Shown: piece by piece, positions 33,782 to 43,595 of the stretch
How the letters are laid out: every line of letters starts with the position of its first letter
How positions within the stretch are numbered: the stretch's first letter is position 1
Source of the DNA: Arachis hypogaea
Taxonomy: Eukaryota; Streptophyta; Magnoliopsida; Fabales; Fabaceae
Reading direction: 5' to 3'
DNA length: 64,000 nt
NCBI RefSeq assembly: GCF_003086295.3
Contig: NC_092040.1
Span: 7,998,001 to 8,062,000 of the forward strand
The notes under the pieces: generated by a model
Told to the model about the DNA's origin: nothing
Seen by the model: only the letters and a program-made list of their open reading frames with translations
The model's database searches: none
Position numbers and translations under genes: made by a program

Positions 33782-34771
33782 CAGTAGTGGCGGAGCTTTG
33801 TGAGGGTAAGGGGTGGTCATGCTTCCAAAGTTTTTTGTAAAAATATTAGTAATTTTACTTAAAAAAAAATAATTTATTTGATTAAATTGATATATTTTTA
33901 AATTTTAACTTATGTATTTGAGTTTTATGTTCATTTTTAGCATTCTTTCAAATTTTTTACTTTATCCTATTTGATATAACAAATAACATATCTTTAAATT
34001 AATAATAAGTGACATATCTTTAAATCAATATTACAATTTAAATATCATTATAGAATTAACACTAAATTATATTTAGTTTCTCATATAGTTTCATACATTA
34101 TTTTATTTTTAGAATAATAAAAATTATAATATAACTAGTAATAATATCAATCATTAATAAAAAGTTATTATTTTATTTTTAAATCAACTTTATAAATTTA
34201 ATGCCATTATAGTATAACACTATTTACATTAATAAATTTTGATATTTTTATTTTATTAAAAATTTAAGACTTTGTTTTGTTGTATTATATTATTTAATTT
34301 GTAATAAAAATAATAATTAAAATAATTAATCTTGAGACTTTTAAGAGATAAATATTATCAAAAGTAAAATTAATTTTTCAAAATATTAAAAAATAATGTA
34401 TAAGTTATAATTGATTTTAATTTAAATAAAGAATCAATTTTTTAAAAAGAAAAATCAGTTTTTGGATAAAAAATTAGTTTTTTAAATAAAAATAGATTTT
34501 TATAATTAATTTTTTTTCATGTAAAAGCTGATTTTTTTTAAATTGATTTTTTATTTAAAATTAAATTGACTTATTAACCTAAACAAATTTTTTATTAATA
34601 AAAATTAAAATTATTTTTTATTAATCTTAACCATATATAATCCTACATATTAATAATAAATTTAAAAATAAAATAATTATATTTATAAATTTTATTTTAA
34701 TATAAATACTATTATATAATTTTTTTTAAAATTTCTGCCCCTCCAAAAAAAATTTTCAAACTTCGCCACTG
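33782..34771. mobile_element. Non-autonomous hAT element (1.0 kb), CAGTGGCGGAGC family
   Basis: The left end CAGTAGTGGCGGAGCTTTG and the right end by reverse complement CAGTGGCGAAGTTTGA match, apart from a 3-bp TAG repeat at the left. TATATATT flanks both sides (33774-33781 and 34772-34779). CAGTGGCGGAGC termini are widespread among plant hAT elements (family knowledge). The interior is AT-rich and non-coding, with a GGGGTGGTCA / CTGCCCCTCC subterminal pair. Confidence 0.8.
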
Positions 34772-34779
34772 TATATATT

Positions 34780-35389
34780 ATCAATTCGTTCCCCCTAAAA
34801 ATAGTGTTGTTGGTAAGAGATTATTAGGATAAGTGTAGCAAATTCATGGTTTATAAAAACTAATATAAGAAATAGTGAAATACGAAGAATAATATAGGGA
34901 GGAAGGGGGCAATGGCTCCAAACTTTAATTTTCCTTTTTTTTGTAAGTTACACTAAAATTTAGTCTAATCTCTCTTAAAATTTGTATTTCTTTTTATTAC
35001 GAAATTAATTTTTATCCTTTTCTGAATTTAATATAGCTCTATCTCTAATACAGTATATCAACAAATAGAAAGAATAATATACACACACAAAAAAAAAGAA
35101 AGAAAAAAAAAACAAAAAAGTATTTATTTCCCAAAGGAACAGCCTCGTGTCGTGGCAACCTTATTACTACCATGACCATGCTGCTGCAACTGCATGATGA
35201 TGATGATTATGATATGAGTTATCCATGCACTATTATGATATGATGGCTTGAATTTTGTTTTGTTTTTTGCTTTTTTTTTCTTTACCATTATTGCCCTATA
35301 CTCCCGCATGGACAGAACGCCAAAGAAGAAGAAAACGTGTAGGTATAAAACTTCCAGTTAGTTGCCAGCAAAATATTAATACAACCGCG

Positions 35390-35444
<55 letters not shown>

Positions 35445-36631
35445 TTCTATAAAATAGTAGAAAATAGAAATCAATAAGAGAAAACAAAAAGTCGCATTTT
35501 TTTTCGAATGGTGGTTACTACGAAAATATTTTGATACGAAAATAATATTTTAAATAGTTAAATTGCCTGATATATTTTATTAATTGTATTTAACTAAATT
35601 ATTTAATGATTCACAATAATATATTTATATAAAAATATTTTTAGAGGAATAACCATCTTTTTTAATTTTGTTTTTATCTGATTTTTATATGTGCACGATT
35701 ACTTTTTTGCATATACATGTTTTGTATATATTTTATTTTAATATTAAAATTAATAGATAAAAGTGAAAAATATTAAAAATTATACCATAAATAAAATGTA
35801 ATTAAGAAAATTGTATAAAACGAATTGTTAAAGTAGTATTTTTCATTTAGAGATGGACCATACCAGTGGAGGCAGATCATAAATCCATGTGGCAGCTGAG
35901 CATGATTAGATCGATATTATAAGTGGTACAAAGTATTCCATTTGTCTTTTTTCAAGAATTAGACAATGCTAATAAATTAGTAAAATTTATTATTTTTAAT
36001 TAATAATTAATTAATAATATTTAAAAATATTTAAAAGTATTGATTAATACAAAATTAAATTATTGACTTTGAAATTTTTTTATATTTAAAAATATTACTT
36101 AAATATATGATGTTAGAATATTAAATTAAAAATATTAAATTATTTACTAAAAGCGTAGATTTATATAAACTAAAATTATTAATTTTTAAATTTTTTAATT
36201 GAAAAATTGATTAAATATATATTAATAAAAAAGACAAAAAATATTAATTTTTTAATTTATTTACAAATAAATACCACTACTTATTGTATTATTTTAGTTT
36301 TGTCATAAATTAAAATTTTATTTAAAAATTTATTATTGATTAATAAATTACTGTATATACAATTTAAGATTTAAACATCTAACTTTTGCTTATAACACAC
36401 CTAAGGTTAACTCAATTGAATGCAACTAATATATACGTACGGCAGAACACAAATGATTACTGATCACTCGTTTTATTCATGATTGGATGTAATATGATGT
36501 TCGATCCACTTAGCTAACTTAGATCGATATTGCACTTTATTCATCAATGACGAGGGGGTGGATGATTGACGAGTTAAACACTTAAACACTTAAACATAAG
36601 ATAATGACTTTAATTAATTGATAGAAAAAGT
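34780..36631. other. AT-rich intergenic DNA downstream of the BAHD gene
   Basis: It contains an A-rich tract (35083-35120) and a long AT microsatellite (35395-35443). Open frames around the microsatellite encode only Tyr-Ile repeats. No gene is supported. Confidence 0.5.
35395..35443. repeat. (AT)n microsatellite
   Basis: About 24 TA units in a row. Confidence 0.95.
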
Positions 36632-37990
36632 TCAATTTGATATTAGGCGGCGGAGCGAGACGGCATCCATGAATCCACGGTCATTACCCATAGCTTCCAA
36701 TATCTCATAGGAAAGACAAACCTCAATGTCAACACCATCTTCCGCCCCAGCAAAAACCGTTATCTTACCATGGCTCTTGTTCCCCGCTCCGCTTCTCACC
36801 GCCACCGGTTTCCCCCACCCGAAATCATTCCCATAAACATCAAACCTTGGCGAACTGCTTGTCACTAAAGCATTGCCAGCCATCCCTCCCTCCGTCAGAA
36901 GCCTAGGGTTCTTCACCCAACCCCTATAATAACTCTTCATCTTCTCCTCCGTGTGCAAATCAACTATCTTTCTCATCTCCAACGCACCCTTTCCAAGCCC
37001 TCCTTCTAGAAGCTCTTTAACCTTCATGCTCACTGTTCCATCCTGCACCGCATTCCCAAAATAGTTTTCCGCCAATGCCGGACTCTTCATTCTCCCCCTA
37101 CCACCTATCAGCAACCTGTAATTCACCTCTTCGTCGGGCTCAAGACCCTGGTTCCGAACCACGGATCTCCACAGGTGAGTCAAAAGCGCTTGCAGCGAAG
37201 ATATTTTGTTTTTGCTTTCGCCTTCAATTTCTGCCTTGGCTTTTGTCTTGAGCTCAGCGATCTTGTCTTTACTGAAATGGAAAACTCTCTCGCGTTGCAG
37301 TTCTGAGACGAAACCGTAGTAACCACTTTGGATCATCTTCTCCTTCGTCAAAGGAACCCGTATGGCAGACGCGGAGCAGCCATGGCCGCTGTCAAGGAAC
37401 CAGCGTTCAAGCACGGGAGGCTTGGACAATTTTTCCGAACCACGTGAGATCTCAGCCCACGAGTTCATGAAATGCCAAAAGGAAGTTCCGTCTCCAACAA
37501 CGTGGTTCATGGTGCACCCGATGAAGTAACCGTCGTTGAGCTCCGTGACTTGAACCGCCAACAACGGCTTGGTTGTTCCTTCGTGGTTTCTAACCCTGTT
37601 GAGCGGGAACAAAGAGTGCACAAAGTGTGGAGTGTAAACGGAACTAACGATATCGTTAACGGAGTAGTCACCCGCAACTGCATGGACAAACAGCGCTCCG
37701 GAGTTGTTGCAAATAACGGAAACGGAGGAAGTGTTGTCGTCATGTTCCGTAACGGAAAGGCGGCCCGCAAGAGGTGGGAAGAAAGAAAGGGTGGATGAAA
37801 GGGAATGTTTGAGGTGTTGGATTATGATCGGTGGAGTGACCGGGTCGTTACGGTAGAGGAGGCCCTTTTGAATGGGATCAACTAGGAGGAGTTGGAGATC
37901 CCATGGAGTTAACTGAATCTCCTCCTCCACCGTTGAAGCTTTGTTTGCTGCATGGATTGTACTTGTTGAAATGACTTTCACACTTGCCAT
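36632..37990 (-). CDS. BAHD-family acyltransferase (At3g50280/EPS1-like clade)
   Basis: An intact single-exon gene of 452 codons, the usual BAHD length. The catalytic HXXXD motif is 'HVVGDG' (His163, Asp167) and the structural DFGWG motif is at 389-393 ('NDFGWGKPVAV'). The N-terminal 'ELTPWD'-like 'IQLTPWDLQLL' and 'FFPPLAGRL' (70-78) are also typical. BAHD enzymes move an acyl group from acyl-CoA to an alcohol or amine in the cytosol, making phenolic esters, amides and similar metabolites. The sequence style fits the clade of uncharacterised At3g50280-like acetyltransferases, which includes EPS1 of salicylate metabolism; the substrate cannot be read from sequence. The first ATG at 37990 gives the full N-terminus. 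A MULE insertion ends 114 bp upstream of it. Confidence 0.93.
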   Translation of the reverse strand: MASVKVISTSTIHAANKASTVEEEIQLTPWDLQLLLVDPIQKGLLYRNDPVTPPIIIQHLKHSLSSTLSFFPPLAGRLSVTEHDDNTSSVSVICNNSGALFVHAVAGDYSVNDIVSSVYTPHFVHSLFPLNRVRNHEGTTKPLLAVQVTELNDGYFIGCTMNHVVGDGTSFWHFMNSWAEISRGSEKLSKPPVLERWFLDSGHGCSASAIRVPLTKEKMIQSGYYGFVSELQRERVFHFSKDKIAELKTKAKAEIEGESKNKISSLQALLTHLWRSVVRNQGLEPDEEVNYRLLIGGRGRMKSPALAENYFGNAVQDGTVSMKVKELLEGGLGKGALEMRKIVDLHTEEKMKSYYRGWVKNPRLLTEGGMAGNALVTSSSPRFDVYGNDFGWGKPVAVRSGAGNKSHGKITVFAGAEDGVDIEVCLSYEILEAMGNDRGFMDAVSLRRLISN

Positions 37991-38094
37991 ATCTATGTGT
38001 CACAAAATCTAAATTATCATAGACTTAGCCGTATATATATATATATGAGAAATTATATTGGTTTTTTAAACGAAAAATGAAAATTAAACCATAT

Positions 38095-38983
38095 TTTTAT
38101 TTTGAGAAAATGCCATTCTCTTTTCCTCCTGAGAGATGTTAAAATGACACTCTCCTCCTCTCTATTTATAAAATATACATTTCCCTCCTCTATAACCTTT
38201 AAAAAAATCCCTCTTTAATCCATTTTAAATTGTGTTAACTAATGTTAACTTTATTATTTTTTTGAAAAACAAAATTATTTTTACAAAAATATCCTTTAGT
38301 AAAAAATTTTATTTTTTTGTCATTAAATTTTGCTTACTAAAATACCCTTTAATAAATTATTTTTTTATTGATTAAATTATATTTTTACTAAAATATTTTT
38401 AAAAAATTAATAATTAAATTATTTTTTATAATATACCCTTCAATAATTTTTTTGAGAGATTACGTAATTTGAGAGATTACATAATTCAAAAAAATTTTAA
38501 TATAACAAGAGTGAAAAATGAGAAAGGAAAATGACTGCTATTTGTGCTTTGAAGGTTGTCCTTGGAGGATTCATGCTTCTCCTTCTCCAGATGGTATTGC
38601 TTTTATGATCAAGAGTTATGAGTCAAGGCATATTTGTATTAGAAAATTTGAGAAGAGAAATGCTAATTCTACATGGATAGCAAAAAAGTTAAAACAATCT
38701 TTAAATGCTGATCCAAATATGAGCTTAGTTAGTAATCTGGAACTGTGAGAGAATTGGAATCCTAACTCAGAAATTGAGTTTAGTTAGTAAATAAATATAA
38801 AGGGATAGTATGGTAAATTAGAATATTAATTTTATTGAATAAAATATTTAATTTTTTTAAATGAAATATTCTATTAATATTTTTAACTAAATGGATTAAA
38901 CTATATATTTTACAAATAGAGGGGAGAGGAGTGTCATTTTAATATCTCTCAAGAGAGGGAAGTGTCATTTTCCCTTTTATTTT
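38095..38983. mobile_element. Deleted MULE (871 bp) with 9-bp target duplication upstream of the BAHD gene
   Basis: The element spans 38104-38974. TTTTATTTT flanks both sides (38095-38103, 38975-38983), the 9-bp duplication of Mutator-like elements. The left end GAGAAAATGCCATTCTC and the right end by reverse complement (GGGAAAATGACACTTC) open long imperfect TIRs that share GAGAGAT.TTAAAATGACACT further in. The element retains a piece of transposase. It sits in the promoter region of the acyltransferase and may bring regulatory sequence or small-RNA targeting. Confidence 0.8.
38518..38748 (+). pseudogene. Fragment of MuDR/MULE transposase N-terminal zinc-binding domain
   Basis: The 76-codon frame reads 'DCYLCFEGCPWRIHASPSPDG' and 'IKSYESRHICIRKFEKRNANS'. 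This is the C-x4-GCPWR...H-x-C zinc-binding region that precedes the DDE domain in MuDR-type plant transposases. Upstream and downstream parts (DDE core, SWIM finger) are missing. It lies inside the deleted MULE and supports its classification. Confidence 0.75.
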
Positions 38984-39836
38984 TGCGTGAAGCGGATGTG
39001 GGGTGCGTGAAGCGGATGTGGGGTTAGGTTTTAGATTGCTTTAAGTTAGCGAATGAACATGTAGGATATAAGATGCGTTTGTTTTTGTTTAAGAGAATAA
39101 AATAAGATAAGACATAAATAATAAATACATAAAAATTAATGTTGTTATATTTTATTTAATAATAAATTAAATATAAGAAAGAGTTAATTATAAAAGTAAT
39201 TTATTTTTTATGAATTTAATTTTAATATATTATTAATATACAATAATTTTATATGTATATTTAATTACGTAATACTATATTATTAAAAATAATTATTATT
39301 TTTATTATTACGTAAAAACAGATATAATTATATGATTATATAAATATTTTATATTTTTATTATATTAAAATTAAACTCTTTTTTATATACAAAAAGGTTT
39401 AGAAAAAAATAATGATAATAAATATATTTATAAAATATTGATAAAAAGGTAAATTGTGTTTTTTTAATATTTTTATATAATTTCTATCGGATAGAATATA
39501 AAATACATTAATTTAAAATTTTTAAATATAATAATATATATCTATATTTATGTCTCATATATTAAATATAATTTTATATTTTTATCATTTTATTTCAATA
39601 TCTTATACATATAAACAAATTTAAAACCGAATCCTAAACGAACAATTATCACATGTTTGTAAATAAAACAACAAAATGTGTACACACCTTTAGATGTTCT
39701 AAATTTAAATAATGATTAGTTTTAAATTTGTTCCAAAACATAAAGTCATGTCCAATAAAAATAAACAAAAATATTTGGTAACTAAAGAAAATTAACTAAA
39801 AACAACCATAACTTGCCTTATTTAGTATTCATTAAT
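38984..39836. other. AT-rich intergenic DNA with a small tandem duplication
   Basis: A 22-bp unit (GCGTGAAGCGGATGTGGGGT...) is repeated twice at 38985-39025, directly beside the MULE target duplication. The rest is AT-rich with no gene. Confidence 0.5.
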
Positions 39837-39874
39837 TGTTGCGATAATTAATGAATGCTAAATAAGGCAAGTTC
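39808..39874. repeat. Near-perfect palindrome at the LTR start
   Basis: AACTTGCCTTATTTAGTATTC and ATTAATT on the left pair with AATTAAT and GAATGCTAAATAAGGCAAGTT on the right around a GTTGCGAT centre, with one mismatch. Each arm is about 28 bp. The right arm is the first bases of the following LTR, so the left arm is an inverted copy of an LTR end. Confidence 0.8.
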
Positions 39875-40354
39875 TGACTGTTTACCTAAAAATAAAAAGC
39901 TCAATCAAAAGGGATGGTCTCTATTGTTTATCCAACCTCTTGAAGAGATCGGACAGATAAAAGGAGTTCAGTTTTACTTATCCAAATAAGTAATTGTCAC
40001 CGCAAATATATCATACTATCTTTAACTTCATTAAAAGATAGATCTTAACAAACTCTCAAAATAAAAAGAACGGTTCTCTATAAATAAAGGTGGAACTACT
40101 CAAAACAGTAGTTAACAACTCTACTATAAATACGCTGACACTCCTCATGTATACTCATATTCTAATCTACTAAAAACATGCTTAAAACCCTTGCTAACTT
40201 AAGCATCGGAGTCTCTTGCAGGTACGACCCCCAACTCCTCACGAGAAACTCGGACGACGCCATCTCGGCACCAGGACAAGTCGGATGCTGTCTCAGAAGG
40301 AGTCTGAACCTCACGTCCAGGTCCAAATCAACGTTTCAGGCAATTCTCGGAACA
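39837..40354 (+). repeat. 5' LTR of the decayed Ty3-type element
   Basis: It starts TGTTGCGATAATTAATG and ends CTCGGAACA. The sequence near 40190-40345 (TAAGCATCGGAGTCTCTTGCAGGTAC, then CAGGTCCAAATCAACG) is the R/U5-like part widespread in legume Ty3 elements. A CTATAAATA TATA-like box is at about 40077-40086. No intact 3' LTR is left for comparison. Confidence 0.6.
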
Positions 40355-40355
40355 T

Positions 40356-40373
40356 TAGCGTCGTTGTTGAGGA
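40356..40373 (+). other. Degenerate primer-binding site
   Basis: TAGCGTCGTTGTTGAGGA corresponds to the TGGCGCCGTCTGTGGGGA-type site of Tat/Ogre elements, with several G-to-A or C-to-T differences. Confidence 0.5.
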
Positions 40374-40879
40374 CCTATAATTCAACCCATGATAATGGGC
40401 GGACGATCAATATAAAGACGATCACACTGCATCAGAATTGGAGCCCCACTATGATGATCTCATGTAAGACCTATAACTTTTGAAAAATATTATTATGAAT
40501 CAATTTCAATTTATTTATTTATTAAAGATCTTAATTTCAGAAATTATTTTATTAAAGGTAATTAAATAAAGTTTTGATTATTAAATTATAACTTTTATGT
40601 AATTTTATAATTATTGGATAATTATTATATTTAAATTGTAAAGATTAATAATTGTAAAATAATAATAATTTTATATGAATTGATTTAAATAATTGATATT
40701 TTGAAGTTTAATATTTTAATTTTTAGCAATAAATAAAATTAATTATATTATCTCTAGTTACTGAATTAGAGTATTTATTTGAAAATAAATTTTAAGTTGA
40801 TAATTAAATAGTATTTTTATAAATATTATTATTGGATTAAAAATTAATTTTCAATTGCTCTATTATCCCTAAATTTAAT

Positions 40880-41029
40880 AAAATCACTATACCACTCTTA
40901 CTCCTTTTTAATTCAAAGAAACCCTAATCCTAAAACAACCCACACACTCTTATTAAAATCACTATACCACTCTTACTCCTTTTTAATTCAAAGAAACCCT
41001 AATCCTAAAACAACCCACACACTCTTATT
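40880..41029. repeat. 75-bp perfect tandem duplication
   Basis: AAAATCACTATACCACTC to CACACACTCTTATT is present twice back to back with no difference that I can see. The duplication is recent relative to the surrounding LTR. Confidence 0.95.
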
Positions 41030-42204
41030 AACCATAATTCAAACACTCAGCCACCACCCCTTGTGTCTCTCAGTACCGTAACCGCCTCACCATCATCCTC
41101 ACACCAAACATGCACACACTCACAACATAGGAAGAGAGGAGGAGATGACGCTGGCTGGGATCTCACTGTCGTTGCCGTTGTCGTCAAGAGTGTTAGGAGG
41201 GAGAGAGAGGGACGAACTCGCAAGGAAGAGAGAGGAGGTTGTACCATCGCTGCTGGAAAGGAGGGTCTCCGTTGAAGCCTTTGTGCGTCGCTGTTGCCGA
41301 AGAGGGGAAGGAGGAGCTGCGTCCCGTCGCGTTAGTCATCGTTGTGCTTTTTGGTAGCCGATGAGGGAGTCGTAAAAAGTGTAGCCATCGCGGGAAAGGG
41401 GACGTGCGAAAGGGGGGCCATCACGTTTTGCCTGTGCCGCTGTCGTCGAGACCATTGTCGCCGCCATTGGAGACGCCGATTGCCACTATTGCTTGTGAGA
41501 GAGAGAAACGCGTGAAGTCGTGCCATGGAGAGGGTTGTTTTCGCCGTTGACAGAATTTGCAAGAGTTGCTCGAAGGTTGCCGCCGTGTCTGTGGCCGTTA
41601 AGAACGGCATCATGGCCGCCAGGACCACTGCTTGGGCCGCTACGGTTCGGTACATTTGTTTTTCCTCAGTTATGGTAAGTGTTTCGTTTCGAAACCCTTG
41701 AAAAATAGTATTTTGTTAGGTTTGACTAAAGATTCTAAGGTTTTGATAATGTAAGATCGAATTACGGTCTTTGCATGTTGCGATTGAAGCTGCTGCAGAA
41801 GTAAGATGAAGTTGTGGTTGCGGCTATCGCTGTTGCGGGCCAGGAAAAAAAGGTTTTTACGTGTTTTATAGCTTTTGGGTTTCGACTATTTAAGGTAGGG
41901 GCGGTTTCATTAAACTCATTTTATTCCAAAAAATTGTTATAAATCAAATAACATATTTTTTATAATTATTTGAGTCTTATGAATTGAATTGAGTTGCCTT
42001 AAATGAATGTGATTGCTTGCTTTATTGGTTTATTGATCGATTAGAGATGTTTAGTTGGATTTTGTAATTGATTTAAGGTTGTTACGATGATGATTGGATT
42101 GTGGATGTTTTTTATTATTAAGTTGGCATTGTTGTAGTGAATGAGCTTTGAAAAATAGTTTATGAGTTTGAAAGAACTTGAGATATGAAGATGACTATGA
42201 TGAG

Positions 42205-42570
42205 TTGATAGTTTGCCGAGTACTATATCCCAAGAATAATAGTATGCAGGGCACTATATCTTTGGATTGATTCATGATGATATATTGATTGGTAAGTCAC
42301 TATGCGCCTCGGATAAGGATGGTGGTGAATCCCGCTTGTCGGGTAACGGCGCCGACGTAGGGGTTGTGGCAGTCTCCTGCCTATGTTCAGATGTGAGGGC
42401 TGGAATAGTATCCCACTTGCATAACATTCTCTGCTGTAAGAGGGTGCACGACACTATATCCATAGGATGCGCATGATAGTGAGTCGGGCACTATATCCCT
42501 GGGTTAACAGTGTGCATGGCACTATTTTCTTGGGTGCACAAGAGTGAGCAGGACACTAAATCCCTAGGCG
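42205..42570. repeat. Dispersed CACTATATCCC motif cluster
   Basis: Six related copies (for example GGGCACTATATC, CACGACACTATATCCATAGG, CGGGCACTATATCCCTGGG, CAGGACACTAAATCCCTAGG) occur at irregular spacing. They resemble degenerate minisatellite units inside solo LTR A. Confidence 0.7.
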
Positions 42571-43595
42571 TGGTAAAAAGGCAACATCTTAAAGGATGTG
42601 TCAGATTGACAACTTTGAACCGACAATGTAATATCACAGCCAGTAAGACATGCATGCATCATATGCATATATGTGATATTGTTTGGGTGTATATATTGTA
42701 TTTGGTTTGCCTATGTGATTAATTCTGTTTAACTGCTAATTGCTATACGTGATGTAATTGTTTTTTATTGTGTTTAGACTGTGTTACTTGTGATTGTAAT
42801 TGTTGGTTCGGTTTATGGTGATTGGAGTGTGATGATTTTGTGTTGGGTCGAAAGTCGTGATGTGATATTATGTTGGGATGGAAGATGTGATTTGGTTATG
42901 TTTGGACCGGGGACCATGATTGGATGAATCAATGGTAAGTTGGATGAAATTACTCCTTTGGTACATGTAGTGAAAGGTTACGAGATATTGTGTTTAATTG
43001 GAGTTTTTATAAGTTCGAAACATGAATCTGGATTTTTGGTAATTAACTTAAGGTTTTTGAAAAGGTTTGGTTTTGGATAATTAATAATTGGTTTTCAAAA
43101 AGATTCATAAGACGAGCGATTATCACTGCAATCGAAAAAAAGTTTTCTTTTAAATATTCTCTTATGACAATTCTTAAAAATCCTCTATTGAGAACCAATA
43201 AGGATGATGTTCTCACCTGCTACAGATTTCCCTTTTTAGGAGGACGAAGAGTTAAAGGAGCTTCTCTCGGGCATCTGATTGTATTCTATATTATTGTATA
43301 TACAGTTATAGTTTTTTTCTCACTTTTATTATTATATTTGTAAGAGGGATAAAAGTTGTAATTATATGTAAGTATATTTGTAACAAGTTGGTTGTATAAG
43401 AAGTTTTGTATGTATATGTATATATATAAGAGGATTGTGATTTGAATGGGGTGTTATATGTATATTTGATTGAAATAAAAAGTACTTCTGATTTTTCAAA
43501 GAAAACAGCGATACGATTTCGAGTTAAAGGCTCATATCTTATTATTAAATATATAGAGGTCATCGTAATATTCTCGCTATAAGAGCAGCGCAACC

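Noticed and set aside
40178..40483. 101-codon plus-strand frame
   Set aside because: It crosses the LTR end, the primer-binding site and the solo LTR A junction; the real gag starts near 40395 in another frame.
41047..41655. GC-rich Ser/Arg-rich frames that might look like a small gene
   Set aside because: They sit inside solo LTR A, overlap in several frames on both strands and contain no recognisable domain.
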